The notes: generated by a model from the letters alone, not told the origin. 36,024 nt of DNA from UBA1189 sp045612065 (GCA_045612065.1 JAZKYH010000027.1:1-36024); one strand, 5' to 3'; counted from the stretch's first letter, positions 16,110 through 25,096 are shown. Translations and numbers: made by a program.

Positions 16110-17270
16110 CTATACTTTACGTCGCATGTGCATTTCCTTAGAGGTGAGGCGCATACGGATGTTATAATAGAGTTCCCATAAAGGGTGTAGAATGTCAAAC
16201 AGCGGTATTGATACGTTGTATCTGCGTTCGTCCAGTTCGCGTGCCATGCGGTGGAACACAAAGATACGACAGCCGAGGTAGATGAACCAGAGTAGGGTAG
16301 TGATTCCTATGAGATACCACCAATGCTCGATGCATCCTATGGTAATACTACCAGCTATGGCTATGTAGAGCAATGTGCGGGTCCAGGTATCGAAAGAGAA
16401 CATGCAAGGGCGCAAGCCATGCATCTTGGTGCGGATGAAAAGACGGCTCAACTTGTCATTCTTCCATATAGTACTCCCCGAACTGCAGCGCACCGCTGAG
16501 TCGATATTGATATCTGCGGTAATACGTTTGGCTGGTACGTGCTCATAGATGAAGAGGTCGTCCTCGCCGCGCTCAAGGTCAAGGTGACGGCTGTATCCTT
16601 TGTGAGTAAAGAAGAGTTCTCGACGATAGGCCATGTTGCGTCCTATGCCCATGTATCCTCCTTTCAGTAAGGTGAGGCCGAGCAGTCGCACCTGTTGCAA
16701 CAAAGTGTCGTACATGTAGCACAAGTTGGCAAAGCCTGGCTTGCGTTCATAGTTGCTATATGCCAAAATCACATCGACCGAGTCGCTACAGTGGCATGCC
16801 AGACGGGCGAGCCACTGTTGTGAAGTGGGGTAGCAGTTCGGTTCGGAAAACACGACCCATTCCTTTTTGGCGGCCTTGATGCCGAGCGTAAGTGCCAACT
16901 TCTTGTGGCTGACGTAGCGTATGCTGTCCGAAGTATGTGTCATATAAAGGTTGGGGTACTGCCTGACAAGACGTTCGAGCAGTTCCTTGGTGCCGTCTTT
17001 CGAATTGTCATCTACCACGATAACTTCGAAATCGGGATAGTCCTGTTCGAGGATGAGGGGAAGATGTTTGGCCAGCATCTCTTCTTGGTCCGATGCGGTG
17101 ATGATAACCGACATGCCAGGCTGTTTGTCTGATAGTTTCAACGTTCCTTTCTGCTCTGCAATATAGCGTCGATGTATGGCACCATATACAATGAATAGGT
17201 ATAGCAACTGTACTAAGGTGAGTGCTCCTATGACACCTCCGATGATGTATTCTGTTGTCGTAAACTCCAT
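16110..17270 (-). CDS. Membrane-anchored family 2 glycosyltransferase
   Basis: A 386-residue GT2-family enzyme. A transmembrane segment at about residues 5-28 is followed by the nucleotide-sugar domain: SVIITASDQEEML, FEVIVVDDNSKDGT with the metal-binding DD, SEPNCYPTSQQWL, then RGEDDLFIYEHV, where the catalytic ED motif is. Two further hydrophobic segments occur near 285-330. The C-terminus is basic. It is likely to sit at the cytoplasmic membrane and add a sugar to a lipid or polysaccharide acceptor. The ATG at 17270 (MEFTTTEY) is preferred to the upstream GTG at 17285. It diverges from manC, which makes GDP-mannose, so mannose use is plausible but unproven. It appears to be the first gene of the minus-strand operon. 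Confidence 0.88.
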   Translation of the reverse strand: MEFTTTEYIIGGVIGALTLVQLLYLFIVYGAIHRRYIAEQKGTLKLSDKQPGMSVIITASDQEEMLAKHLPLILEQDYPDFEVIVVDDNSKDGTKELLERLVRQYPNLYMTHTSDSIRYVSHKKLALTLGIKAAKKEWVVFSEPNCYPTSQQWLARLACHCSDSVDVILAYSNYERKPGFANLCYMYDTLLQQVRLLGLTLLKGGYMGIGRNMAYRRELFFTHKGYSRHLDLERGEDDLFIYEHVPAKRITADINIDSAVRCSSGSTIWKNDKLSRLFIRTKMHGLRPCMFSFDTWTRTLLYIAIAGSITIGCIEHWWYLIGITTLLWFIYLGCRIFVFHRMARELDERRYNVSIPLFDILHPLWELYYNIRMRLTSKEMHMRRKV

Positions 17271-17300
17271 CTTGCTTATCCTCACATTTCTTTTTCAGCA

Positions 17301-17308
17301 CAAAGTTA
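17301..17308 (-). promoter_or_regulatory. -7 element for the glycosyltransferase operon
   Basis: TAACTTTG on the minus strand (CAAAGTTA on plus) lies 30 nt upstream of the ATG at 17270. The -33 element is not clear. Confidence 0.5.
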
Positions 17309-17373
17309 CAATTTTATTTTCTATCAGCGAGAAGTTTGTCGAGATAATCTGTTCTTTTATTGTTATTAATTCC

Positions 17374-17381
17374 TATATTTG
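17374..17381 (+). promoter_or_regulatory. -7 element for manC
   Basis: TATATTTG fits TAnnTTTG and lies 28 nt before the manC ATG. A convincing TTTG at -33 is missing, so this is a candidate only. Confidence 0.5.
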
Positions 17382-17408
17382 CAATCCAATAAAAAAATAA
17401 GAGTCGTA

Positions 17409-18755
17409 ATGCAGATTATATTACTCTCCGGAGGTTCGGGCAAGCGCCTTTGGCCCCTTTCCAATAATACACGTTCCAAGCAATTCTTGCAGTTACTGTT
17501 GGATCCTGATGGCAATCGGGAGTCGATGGTGCAGCGTGTGGTTCGCCAGATTGGTGAGTCTGCACTCTCTGCTTCGGTAACTATAGCTACCAGTGCATCT
17601 CAGCGCGATTTCATAGAGACTCAGTTGGGGGCGAAGGTAGATGTGGTGACCGAGCCCGAGCGTCGCGATACCTTCCCTGCCATCTCCCTTGCAGCGCAGT
17701 ATTTGTCCTCATTGAAGGGCTGCTCGCGCGATGAGATTGTGGTGGTTATGCCTTGTGACACATATACAGAGGCTCGTTATTTTGATGTCGTGTCCCAGAT
17801 GGTCGCGCTTGTTGAGCAGCGTGTGGCCAACCTCGTGCTGATGGGTATCTCTTCAACGCATGCCTCGGCCGACTTTGGCTATGTACTTCCGGTCAAAGCA
17901 GAGACGGGGACGTCGTATATGAAGGTAGGACGATTTATCGAAAAGCCTACGGAGAAGAGAGCACAAGAACTTTTGGGCCAAGGAGCCTACTGGAATGGTG
18001 GAGTGTATGCTTTTCGTTTGGGTTATATGCTTGACATTGTGGCCCGTTACATCGCTGTTGACGGATACACTGAATTGTTGGAACGCTACGGAGAATTGCC
18101 TAAGATTAGCTTCGACTACGAAGTGGCCGAGAAATCTAATTCTATGATTATGGTGCCGTACGATGGCCATTGGAAGGATCTTGGCGACTGGAATGCTCTT
18201 GTCAAGGAGTTGCCCATGGCAGCTATGGGTAATGTCGTTTTAGGAAATGATGTAGAGCGTTCTACCGTCATCAATGAGTTAAGCTTACCTGTTGTGTGCG
18301 ACGGTGTGAGTAATATCGTGGTGGCGGCAGGACACGACGGTATCCTTGTCTGTAGTAAAAAGTCGTCAGAGTACATTAGACAGTATGTCGACCCTATCCA
18401 CATGCGTCCCATGTTTGAGGAGCGCCGTTGGGGAACTTATCGTGTGCTTGATGATAGTCGCTATGCTGATGGTTCTCACTCACTCACCAAGAGCATTACG
18501 CTTCATCCGGGCAAGTACATCTCCTATCAAATACATCACTACCGTACCGAGGTGTGGACCTTTGTTGAAGGTGAGGGACTTTTTGTGCTCGATGGTGAAG
18601 TGCGTCGGGTTAAAGCAGGTGATACGGTCATCATTCCCGTAGAACATTATCACTCCATCCGGGCAATCACTGAGCTCACCTTTATCGAGGTACAGATGGG
18701 TAACCCGCTTATCGAGGAAGATATCGAGCGCTTCGACTGGGATTGGGGAATGTAA
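17409..18755 (+). CDS. manC: Mannose-1-phosphate guanylyltransferase with degenerate PMI cupin domain
   Basis: A 448-residue protein that makes GDP-mannose from mannose-1-phosphate and GTP. The N-terminal nucleotidyltransferase has LLSGGSGKRLWPLS (residues 4-17), VMPCDTYTE, RFIEKPTEKRA and YWNGGVYAFR. Residues about 340-448 form the cupin domain of ManC/AlgA bifunctional enzymes (ERRWGTYRVLDD, then VKAGDTVIIPVEHYHS). In the type II phosphomannose isomerase motif, the usual A-E-H-W is T-E-V-W (HHYRTEVWTFVEG), so one conserved histidine is replaced by valine and isomerase activity may be lost. The start at 17409 (MQIILLSGGSG) is the first conserved one; an upstream ATG at 17379 overlaps the promoter. 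It is followed by a clear terminator. Confidence 0.93.
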   Translation: MQIILLSGGSGKRLWPLSNNTRSKQFLQLLLDPDGNRESMVQRVVRQIGESALSASVTIATSASQRDFIETQLGAKVDVVTEPERRDTFPAISLAAQYLSSLKGCSRDEIVVVMPCDTYTEARYFDVVSQMVALVEQRVANLVLMGISSTHASADFGYVLPVKAETGTSYMKVGRFIEKPTEKRAQELLGQGAYWNGGVYAFRLGYMLDIVARYIAVDGYTELLERYGELPKISFDYEVAEKSNSMIMVPYDGHWKDLGDWNALVKELPMAAMGNVVLGNDVERSTVINELSLPVVCDGVSNIVVAAGHDGILVCSKKSSEYIRQYVDPIHMRPMFEERRWGTYRVLDDSRYADGSHSLTKSITLHPGKYISYQIHHYRTEVWTFVEGEGLFVLDGEVRRVKAGDTVIIPVEHYHSIRAITELTFIEVQMGNPLIEEDIERFDWDWGM

Positions 18756-18784
18756 AGCGGAAAAAGTAAAAGAATAAGAATAGT

Positions 18785-18830
18785 AAGCTCTTTGTCTGAT
18801 AGTGATATTGGACAAAGAGTTTCTTTTTTC
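18785..18830 (+). terminator. Intrinsic terminator after manC
   Basis: ctctttgtc (18788-18796) pairs with gacaaagag (18811-18819); flanking aag/ttt extends the stem. It is followed by ttctttttt. Confidence 0.85.
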
Positions 18831-18863
18831 AATTTTTTCTTGGGCAACCTTTTGTATGGACGA

Positions 18864-18892
18864 TTTGTTTTGGAATGGTAATCCTAAATTTC
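18864..18892 (+). promoter_or_regulatory. Candidate promoter for the DUF4251-like gene
   Basis: TTTG at 18864-18867 and TAAATTTC (one change from TAnnTTTG) at 18885-18892, 17 nt apart. The start would lie only a few nt before the ATG at 18900, so a very short leader is implied. Confidence 0.4.
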
Positions 18893-18899
18893 GACCATT

Positions 18900-19490
18900 A
18901 TGAAGAAAATCTTTTATCTAATCGTTTTTGTCTGTCTGTTGCCTGTAATATCTTCTTTTGCCCAGTCGGGTAGGACCGAACGCGAAAAAGCGTGGCGCAT
19001 CGAACGCCAACATCAGCGTGCCAAAGCCCGTGCTGTGGAGATGCATCAAGATTCCGTGGCTTACAATGCTGCGCTTTCGGCACTGAAAGCGGGTAGCTGG
19101 GTGCTCGAAACTAACAATATCAACTTTTCCAATGGTATCATGCGCTTTGTCTCGTCAGATACGAATTACATAAGCAACAATGATGGGGAGGGCACGATAC
19201 AGACCGCATACTCCAACTTTAGCTACAGTCCAAACGGTTTGGGAGGTGTAACCGTGCAAGGTGATATCTATGATGTACGTATGTCGACAGACAAGGACGG
19301 CAATGTATATTATAATTTCAGTATTCAAGGTGGCAGATTGTCGGCTACGGTGAATTTGGCACTGACCAGTGGAACCAATCAAGCCAGCGCTACGGTGTAT
19401 CCCAACTTTGGTGGTGGGTCCATTACTTTTGATGGTTATCTAGTGCCTTATGCTCAGTCTACCATATTTCAGGGCATGCCTCAGTGGTAA
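18900..19490 (+). CDS. Exported DUF4251-like protein
   Basis: A 196-residue protein beginning with a signal peptide (MKKIFYLIVFVCLLPVISSF, cleavage near FAQ/S). A charged Arg/Lys-rich stretch at about residues 24-48 (REKAWRIERQHQRAKAR) follows. The rest is beta-rich and polar (INFSNGIMRFVSSDTNY, GLGGVTVQGDIYDVRMS, QGGRLSATVNLALTSG, FGGGSITFDGYLVPY). This is the layout of DUF4251, a family of secreted or envelope Bacteroidetes proteins of unknown function that resemble lipocalin-like sandwiches. It is monocistronic: a terminator precedes it and a minus-strand tRNA follows. The family call is from the pattern of residues; no function is proposed. Confidence 0.75.
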   Translation: MKKIFYLIVFVCLLPVISSFAQSGRTEREKAWRIERQHQRAKARAVEMHQDSVAYNAALSALKAGSWVLETNNINFSNGIMRFVSSDTNYISNNDGEGTIQTAYSNFSYSPNGLGGVTVQGDIYDVRMSTDKDGNVYYNFSIQGGRLSATVNLALTSGTNQASATVYPNFGGGSITFDGYLVPYAQSTIFQGMPQW

Positions 19491-19520
19491 AAGGCTGGGA
19501 ATCTGTTTAGGTGATTCCGA

Positions 19521-19551
19521 TACATCCCAATCGCTTTATATTGGCGATGTA
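19521..19551. repeat. 11-bp stem-loop after the DUF4251-like gene
   Basis: tacatcccaat (19521-19531) pairs with attggcgatgta (19540-19551) with one bulged C and the loop cgctttat. A-rich sequence, not a T-run, follows on the plus strand. Confidence 0.5.
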
Positions 19552-19552
19552 C

Positions 19553-19585
19553 AAAAAAGAAGAGACTCAATATGTTGAGTCTCTT
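19553..19585 (-). terminator. Intrinsic terminator of the initiator tRNA
   Basis: agagactcaa (19561-19570) pairs with ttgagtctct (19575-19584) around tatg. The A-run at 19553-19558 is a U-run on the minus-strand transcript. Confidence 0.88.
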
Positions 19586-19588
19586 TAG

Positions 19589-19660
<72 letters not shown>

Positions 19661-19674
19661 ATGTTTTGATGATG

Positions 19675-19705
19675 CAAAGATAGTGCTTTTTCTTTACACT
19701 GCAAA
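19675..19705 (-). promoter_or_regulatory. Bacteroidetes promoter for tRNA-fMet
   Basis: On the minus strand, -33 TTTG (19702-19705) and -7 TATCTTTG (19675-19682) are separated by 19 nt, about 15 nt from the tRNA 5' end. Confidence 0.8.
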
Positions 19706-19764
19706 CTTTTCTGTGACTTTTTTATGTTTTTCGGCATTTTTTTTCGTCGAGTGATTAAATTTCG

Positions 19765-19772
19765 TACTTTTG
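19765..19772 (+). promoter_or_regulatory. -7 element for the rluA-like gene
   Basis: TACTTTTG fits TAnnTTTG; the -33 region carries only a T-rich match (TTTT/TTTC). Confidence 0.45.
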
Positions 19773-19839
19773 TATCTGTTTTGGATGGATTATGCCATCT
19801 GGACGAAGCAAAAGTGGACATAAAATAAGATAGAAGACG

Positions 19840-20520
19840 ATGACTGTACTCTACGAAGATAATCACATTATCATTGTCAACAAGGCTGCCTCGGAGATTG
19901 TGCAGGGCGATAAGACGGGTGATACACCACTATCTGAGTTGGTGAAGGCATATATTAAGGAAAAGTACAACAAGCCTGGTGCGGTATTTCTCGGGGTGGT
20001 GCATCGGCTTGATCGTCCTGTGAGTGGGGTGGTAGTGTTTGCCCGCACCAGCAAGGCGCTTGAACGACTCAATGCGATGTTCCGTGAAGGCGGACAAATC
20101 AAGAAAACCTATTGGGCACTTGTGAAGAACCGCCCCGCTGAGCCTGAAACCGAGTTGGTACATTACCTCGTACGTAACGAGCAGCAGAATAAGTCGTATG
20201 CCTATTCCTCAGAGCGCAGTGGCGCCAAACGCTCGGTGTTGAGCTACCGATTACTGGGTAGCATGGATAACTATCATTTGCTCGAAGTTGCTTTGCAAAC
20301 TGGTCGTCATCACCAGATACGGTGTCAGCTCTCCAAGATGGGGTCGCCCATCAAGGGAGACCTCAAGTATGGTGCCGAACGCAGCAATCCCGATGGAAGC
20401 ATCTCCTTGCATGCACGTCGCATCCAATTCGAGCACCCCGTGTCGAAGGTGATGATTGATGTGGTGGCACCTGTACCTGATGAGCGCTTGTGGAAGAGTG
20501 CCGAGCGTATGATGGAGTAA
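19840..20520 (+). CDS. RluA-family RNA pseudouridine synthase
   Basis: A 226-residue pseudouridine synthase. The catalytic motif HRLDRPVSGVVVFARTSKA, with the active-site Asp in RLDR, is at about residues 50-68. Motif GRHHQIRCQLSKMGSPIKGD, typical of the second conserved block, is at about 155-175. It has no S4 RNA-binding domain, so it is a short RluA type like RluC/TruC/YqcB homologues; the target uridine in rRNA or tRNA cannot be assigned. It lies 18 nt upstream of the tandem sensor gene, so the two may be cotranscribed. Confidence 0.92.
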   Translation: MTVLYEDNHIIIVNKAASEIVQGDKTGDTPLSELVKAYIKEKYNKPGAVFLGVVHRLDRPVSGVVVFARTSKALERLNAMFREGGQIKKTYWALVKNRPAEPETELVHYLVRNEQQNKSYAYSSERSGAKRSVLSYRLLGSMDNYHLLEVALQTGRHHQIRCQLSKMGSPIKGDLKYGAERSNPDGSISLHARRIQFEHPVSKVMIDVVAPVPDERLWKSAERMME

Positions 20521-20538
20521 CCCTATTATCCCCTTATT

Positions 20539-23500
20539 ATGTATATTCGTCTTCGCTACACTCTCGTTTGGTTGTGCTCGGTGTTGCTCATGGGCTGCTC
20601 GTTGCGTGCTAATCATAGTGTGGGGGAGCACCCGACGGATATTCTCAACCGCAAGGCCCGTGTGTGGCAATACCGTGATTTGGACTCAACGGCTCACTAT
20701 GCCCGTAAGGCGTATGATGAGGCAGGGCATTATATCCATGGACGCTCGGTAGCATGCAATATGTTGGGCTTCGTGGCGTTCATGCGGATGGACTATGACG
20801 GAGCTCTCTATTGGTACGACCAGGTGGAGCAACAGTCGGGATGCGAGCTTGAGCGGCTTGTGGCTGACATTGGGCGAATGAACACGTATCAGCGTGTAGC
20901 CGATAACTTGGCCTTCTATGATTGTCGTGTGCGTGCCATGAAGCGTTTGGCACATATCAATGAGGAGTCGGCCACCTTTTCTGCGGCCGAGCAGCACCGT
21001 TTGCGATCTGCTGTGAACGACCTACACATGGTGAGCGCGCTGCATCATTACATGATAGGACAGCGCCCCGAGGCCTATGCCGAGATGCGTTTAGTAACCG
21101 ATGATGAGGCCTTGCGTGCCGACTCGGCGCAGTGGCTCATATATACCTATATAAAAGGATTTGGACTTGATGTCGAGGGTGACACGCGCGAACAGCGTCA
21201 GCTGCGTCGTTACACCTACCTAAACAACTGTTTGCGCACGAGCCGTGCCAAGGGATACCGCTATTTCGAGGGATTGGCCTCGTCGGGGCTTTCTGAACTG
21301 CTCTCCGACTCGGTGCGCATGGCTTACATCGCTCAGCAACGTCCTGGTTCCTTTTCTCAATTGGTCGGTTCGCCTTCGGCTTCACTTGGTGTGTCATTCG
21401 CGCAGGACGCGTTGCAATGTCTCACAGACTATGGCGATGAGTATGGAGTGCTCAATGCCTCTATTCAGATGGCTTCCTTATACAATAGGATAGGAGAATA
21501 TGATGCTGCGTTGGCGATACTCGATACGCTTGATGCAGCTCCCATTCCCGATGCACAGGCACGTCAGCACGAGGAGATGAGTGTGGCCTATGCTGGACTG
21601 GGCAACAAGGCTGCTTCGGACGATCACCGTAACCAATATCTCGATCTTCTGGAGACGACTCGTCAGGACAAAGAAGTGGAGAGTCGTTATCTCTCGTTGC
21701 AGCGGCGCAGCCGAACAGCTAAGCTGTTGCTCTATGTGGTCGTGGCAGGTGTTGTGCTCTTCGTCTTTTTGCTGACTTTCCTGGCCAAGCGGCAGAGCCG
21801 TAGGGGATATGAGTCTCGTTTGCGCGAGCTCCTGCAAGAGACCGAGAAACGTGTGTTCCTGCATCAACGAGCCATTGATAAGGGCAAGCGCGACAATATC
21901 GTGCGCAAAGCTTCCTTCTCGATGGTGACAGATATGCTTCCCTATATCAACCGTATGGTACACGAGATAGAGCAACTGCAGACGGATGAGGTCTGGGACG
22001 ACAAGTCACAGCGCACCCGTAGGCTGGAGTATATCTCCGAACTGGCCGAAGAGATAAACATTCTCAACGAACTGCTGTCACGCTGGGTCAAGACTACCCA
22101 AGGTATGGTGCGCCTTGCCATAGAGCCGTTCTCCCTGGCCGAGGTGTTCGATATGATAGAACGCGGTGCCTCTGCCTATGCGATGAAGGGCATCACGTTG
22201 GAGGTTTCTCCCACCGATGCTGTTGTCAAGGCCGATAAGGCACTCACATTCTTCATGCTCAATACCCTGGCTGACAATGCTCGCAAGTTTACTCCCGAAG
22301 GCGGAAGGGTAATGCTCTCCGCTACGGTGTGCGATGAATATGTGGAACTCTCGGTGACAGACACTGGCATCGGTATGAGCAGCGAGGATATTGCTCGCAT
22401 ACTCCACGAAAAGGTCTACGATGCTGCAACTATAGGACAGGGCTTGTCTTCGGATTGGCGTGGCAGGAAGGGAAGTGGGTTTGGACTGCTCAACTGCAAG
22501 GGTATCATTGAGAAATACCGCAAGACCGACCCGCTCTTCGAGGTATGCAGCTTTGGCATTGATAGCAGGGTGGGAGAGGGTAGCCGTTTCTGGTTCCGCT
22601 TACCCAAGGGAGTGCGCCGCATGCTCTTGCTGATTGTTGGCTTTTTGCCTTTGATTGTCGGCTCACCGCTCATGGCTCAAAGTTTGCAGTCTGCTGTCAT
22701 CGATTCTGAAAATATTCAACCTTTAGAATTATCGATTGCTTCTGCTTATGCCGATAGCGTGTACTATGCCAATGTCGATGGTCGTTATGGAGATGCGCTC
22801 ATCTTTGCCGACTCGGCTTTGCGCTACCTCAATGCTCACCATCGGCAGTATGCAGCAGAGTATATTGACACTCTGTCGGTAGCGGGTGGAGAGATTGACG
22901 TGGAGACCCGCTGGTGGCTTAGCGATTATGCAACGGGCTATCACACGATTCTCGATGTGCGCAACGAACTTGCTGTCGCTTATCTCGCCCAGCGTCGTTT
23001 GGCAGAGTATCGCTACAACAACCGTATATACAATGATCTCTATAAGCTCGTCAGCGAAGACCGTTCGCTCATCGACTACTGCAATCGTATGCAACGCTAT
23101 TATAGCAACACGTCGGTAGCTGTGCTCATCTGTTTGCTACTCGTGGTTGGATACCTCGTCATTATAGCCTATGCCTATATGGGGCGTGTGGCCAGCGCCT
23201 ACCGCAACATCGAGTCGATGGAGGATGACGAGCGTCGGGCTCGGCACGAGGAGAGCCGACTGCACGTGCAGAATATGGTGCTCGACAACAGCCTTTCTAC
23301 CCTCAAACATGAGACCATCTATTATCCCAACCGCATCAAGCAACTTGTAGGGCGTCTCGACAGTGTTGATGACCGTCGTCAGATGCATGAACTCGTGGCC
23401 TACTACCGTGTAGCCTTTTCCACGCTTGCGGGCTGTGCTTCGCGTCAGTTGGAGGAGGTGACCTTCAGACGTACTGCCGTGAAGGTAGACGCACTGCTCG

Positions 23501-23937
23501 GTCGGGCTGTCAGCTACCATGCCAAGCGTTATGGTCGCAACCCTGAAGTGTTGCCACTTGCTATTGCCTCGTGTGGAGCTACGGTGTTGTGTGATGAAGC
23601 TTTGGTGGATTTTCTCATGGAGCAGCTTGTGGATGCATCGCTCTCGCTGTCATCGACCGATACGTTGTATCTTGCGGCGGAACTTGATGGTGACTTTGTT
23701 CGTTTTAGTCTCACTAATCGTTCGCGTACCTTTGATGCCGATACCTTGCATCGTCTCTTCTCACCCTCTCGCGTCGTGGAAGGTGGTGAGCATTTGCCGG
23801 GCACGGAATACCTCGTGTGCCGACAGATTATACGTGAGCACGACACCCATTTTAATCACGTAGGATGTCGCATCAAAGCCGAGGCGGCCGACGGAGGCTA
23901 TGTCGTGTGGTTCACCCTTCCTCTGGGCAGAGGGTGA
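20539..23937 (+). CDS. Tandem sensor histidine kinase (DUF5112/DUF5113-like)
   Basis: A 1132-residue protein with two sensors in one chain. Module 1: lipoprotein signal ending in a lipobox (LMGC, C20); a helical, TPR-like periplasmic region to about 395; a TM at 396-417; a degenerate DHp with no H-E/H-N pair (KASFSMVTDMLPYINRM); and an intact HATPase (N box NTLADNARKF near 575, G1 DTGIGM near 608, G2 GSGFGL near 644). Module 2 starts at residue 695 with MLLLIVGFLPLIVG, which resembles a signal peptide; it has a periplasmic segment, a TM at 859-880, a probable phosphoacceptor H924 (LKHETIYYP) and a degenerate HATPase. Topology is consistent: periplasm, cytoplasm, periplasm, cytoplasm. It resembles Bacteroides proteins annotated DUF5112 plus DUF5113. 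No response regulator is adjacent. Confidence 0.85.
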   Translation: MYIRLRYTLVWLCSVLLMGCSLRANHSVGEHPTDILNRKARVWQYRDLDSTAHYARKAYDEAGHYIHGRSVACNMLGFVAFMRMDYDGALYWYDQVEQQSGCELERLVADIGRMNTYQRVADNLAFYDCRVRAMKRLAHINEESATFSAAEQHRLRSAVNDLHMVSALHHYMIGQRPEAYAEMRLVTDDEALRADSAQWLIYTYIKGFGLDVEGDTREQRQLRRYTYLNNCLRTSRAKGYRYFEGLASSGLSELLSDSVRMAYIAQQRPGSFSQLVGSPSASLGVSFAQDALQCLTDYGDEYGVLNASIQMASLYNRIGEYDAALAILDTLDAAPIPDAQARQHEEMSVAYAGLGNKAASDDHRNQYLDLLETTRQDKEVESRYLSLQRRSRTAKLLLYVVVAGVVLFVFLLTFLAKRQSRRGYESRLRELLQETEKRVFLHQRAIDKGKRDNIVRKASFSMVTDMLPYINRMVHEIEQLQTDEVWDDKSQRTRRLEYISELAEEINILNELLSRWVKTTQGMVRLAIEPFSLAEVFDMIERGASAYAMKGITLEVSPTDAVVKADKALTFFMLNTLADNARKFTPEGGRVMLSATVCDEYVELSVTDTGIGMSSEDIARILHEKVYDAATIGQGLSSDWRGRKGSGFGLLNCKGIIEKYRKTDPLFEVCSFGIDSRVGEGSRFWFRLPKGVRRMLLLIVGFLPLIVGSPLMAQSLQSAVIDSENIQPLELSIASAYADSVYYANVDGRYGDALIFADSALRYLNAHHRQYAAEYIDTLSVAGGEIDVETRWWLSDYATGYHTILDVRNELAVAYLAQRRLAEYRYNNRIYNDLYKLVSEDRSLIDYCNRMQRYYSNTSVAVLICLLLVVGYLVIIAYAYMGRVASAYRNIESMEDDERRARHEESRLHVQNMVLDNSLSTLKHETIYYPNRIKQLVGRLDSVDDRRQMHELVAYYRVAFSTLAGCASRQLEEVTFRRTAVKVDALLGRAVSYHAKRYGRNPEVLPLAIASCGATVLCDEALVDFLMEQLVDASLSLSSTDTLYLAAELDGDFVRFSLTNRSRTFDADTLHRLFSPSRVVEGGEHLPGTEYLVCRQIIREHDTHFNHVGCRIKAEAADGGYVVWFTLPLGRG

Positions 23938-23989
23938 ATGGCGTTGTGCTATCTTTAATCTTTGCTTTTAATTAGACTGTGTAATTAGG

Positions 23990-24003
23990 CTGCGGTTCGG
24001 AAA
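23990..24003 (+). repeat. 14-nt element shared with the gyrA upstream region
   Basis: ctgcggttcggaaa at 23990-24003 recurs identically at 25286-25299. They lie 74 nt and 142 nt upstream of the pheS and gyrA starts. Confidence 0.6.
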
Positions 24004-24015
24004 ACTGCAAATTAA

Positions 24016-24047
24016 TTTGCGTTTTCTCTCGCCTTGCACTATCTTTG
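24016..24047 (+). promoter_or_regulatory. Bacteroidetes promoter for pheS
   Basis: TTTG at 24016-24019 and TATCTTTG at 24040-24047, spaced by 20 nt. The start is near 24054 with a leader of about 23 nt. A second -7-like TAATTTTG is at 24052-24059. Confidence 0.8.
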
Positions 24048-24076
24048 CACCTAATTTTGAAAAAACAACATCAACT

Positions 24077-25096
24077 ATGATAAGCAAGATAGAAGCACTG
24101 ATGGCTGAGGTCGAGAACCTCACCGCCAATAGCGCAGAGGAACTCGAGGCCCTGCGCATCAAGTACCTCAGTAAGAAGGGCGCTATCAATGACCTGATGG
24201 CCGATTTCCGCAACGTGCCTGCCGACCAGAAGAAAGAGGTGGGCATGCGCCTCAATGCACTCAAGACTCGCGCTACCGAGCGCATTGCCGAGCTCAAGGA
24301 GGCCTTTGAGACCAATGATAGCGGTGCTGCTGAGATGGACCTCACTCGCACGGCCTATCCCGTGGAGTTGGGTTCACGCCATCCGCTCTCAATCGTAAAG
24401 AATGAGATTATCGATATTTTCGCCCGCATGGGCTTTGTGCTCGCCGATGGTCCCGAGGTGGAGGACGACTGGCACGTATTCTCTTCAATGAATTTTGCCG
24501 AAGACCACCCTGCACGCGATATGCAGGACACCTTCTTCATTGAGGCACATCCCGATATCATTCTTCGTACCCACACCTCATCGGTGCAGAGTCGTGTGAT
24601 GGAGAATGCACAGCCTCCCATCCGCATCATCTGTCCCGGTCGTGTGTACCGTAACGAGGCTATCAGCTATCGTGCACACTGCTTCTTCCACCAAGTAGAA
24701 GCACTCTACGTAGACAAGAATGTATCGTTCACCGACCTCAAGCAGGCTCTCTTGCTCTTTGCTAAGGAGATGTTCGGTGAGGAGACCAAGATACGTCTGC
24801 GCCCCTCATACTTCCCTTTCACTGAGCCTTCGGCCGAGATGGATATCAGTTGTAACATCTGTGGCGGTAAGGGTTGTCCCTTCTGCAAGGGAACCGGTTG
24901 GGTTGAGATTCTCGGTTGCGGTATGGTAGATCCCAATGTGCTTGAGCTCAACGGCATCGACAGCAAGGTATACTCGGGTTATGCCCTCGGTATGGGTATC
25001 GAGCGTATTACCAACCTCAAGTATCAGGTAAAAGACCTTCGCATGTTCTCCGAAAATGACGTGCGTTTCCTCAAGGAGTTCGAGGCAGCAAACTAA
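24077..25096 (+). CDS. pheS: Phenylalanine--tRNA ligase alpha subunit
   Basis: A 339-residue alpha subunit of PheRS, carrying the class II catalytic core. An N-terminal coiled-coil arm (residues 1-90) is followed by HPLSIVKNEIIDIFARMGF, motif 1; motif 2 is HTSSVQSR...RIICPGRVYRNE...HCFFHQVEALYVD; motif 3 is the C-terminal GYALGMGIERITNLKY. Adenylation and Phe-binding residues sit in these motifs. The zinc-binding-like CNICGGKGCPFCKGTGW (four Cys) is typical of Bacteroidetes PheS. The start at 24077 (MISKIEALM) is chosen because the ATG at 24017 lies inside the promoter. It is encoded 17 kb from its partner pheT. Confidence 0.97.
   Translation: MISKIEALMAEVENLTANSAEELEALRIKYLSKKGAINDLMADFRNVPADQKKEVGMRLNALKTRATERIAELKEAFETNDSGAAEMDLTRTAYPVELGSRHPLSIVKNEIIDIFARMGFVLADGPEVEDDWHVFSSMNFAEDHPARDMQDTFFIEAHPDIILRTHTSSVQSRVMENAQPPIRIICPGRVYRNEAISYRAHCFFHQVEALYVDKNVSFTDLKQALLLFAKEMFGEETKIRLRPSYFPFTEPSAEMDISCNICGGKGCPFCKGTGWVEILGCGMVDPNVLELNGIDSKVYSGYALGMGIERITNLKYQVKDLRMFSENDVRFLKEFEAAN

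Noticed and set aside
19491..19588. Possible plus-strand terminator for the DUF4251-like gene in the shared hairpin
   Set aside because: The hairpin at 19561-19584 is followed on plus by only a short T-run (cttta), while the minus-strand U-run is clear. I assign it to the tRNA.
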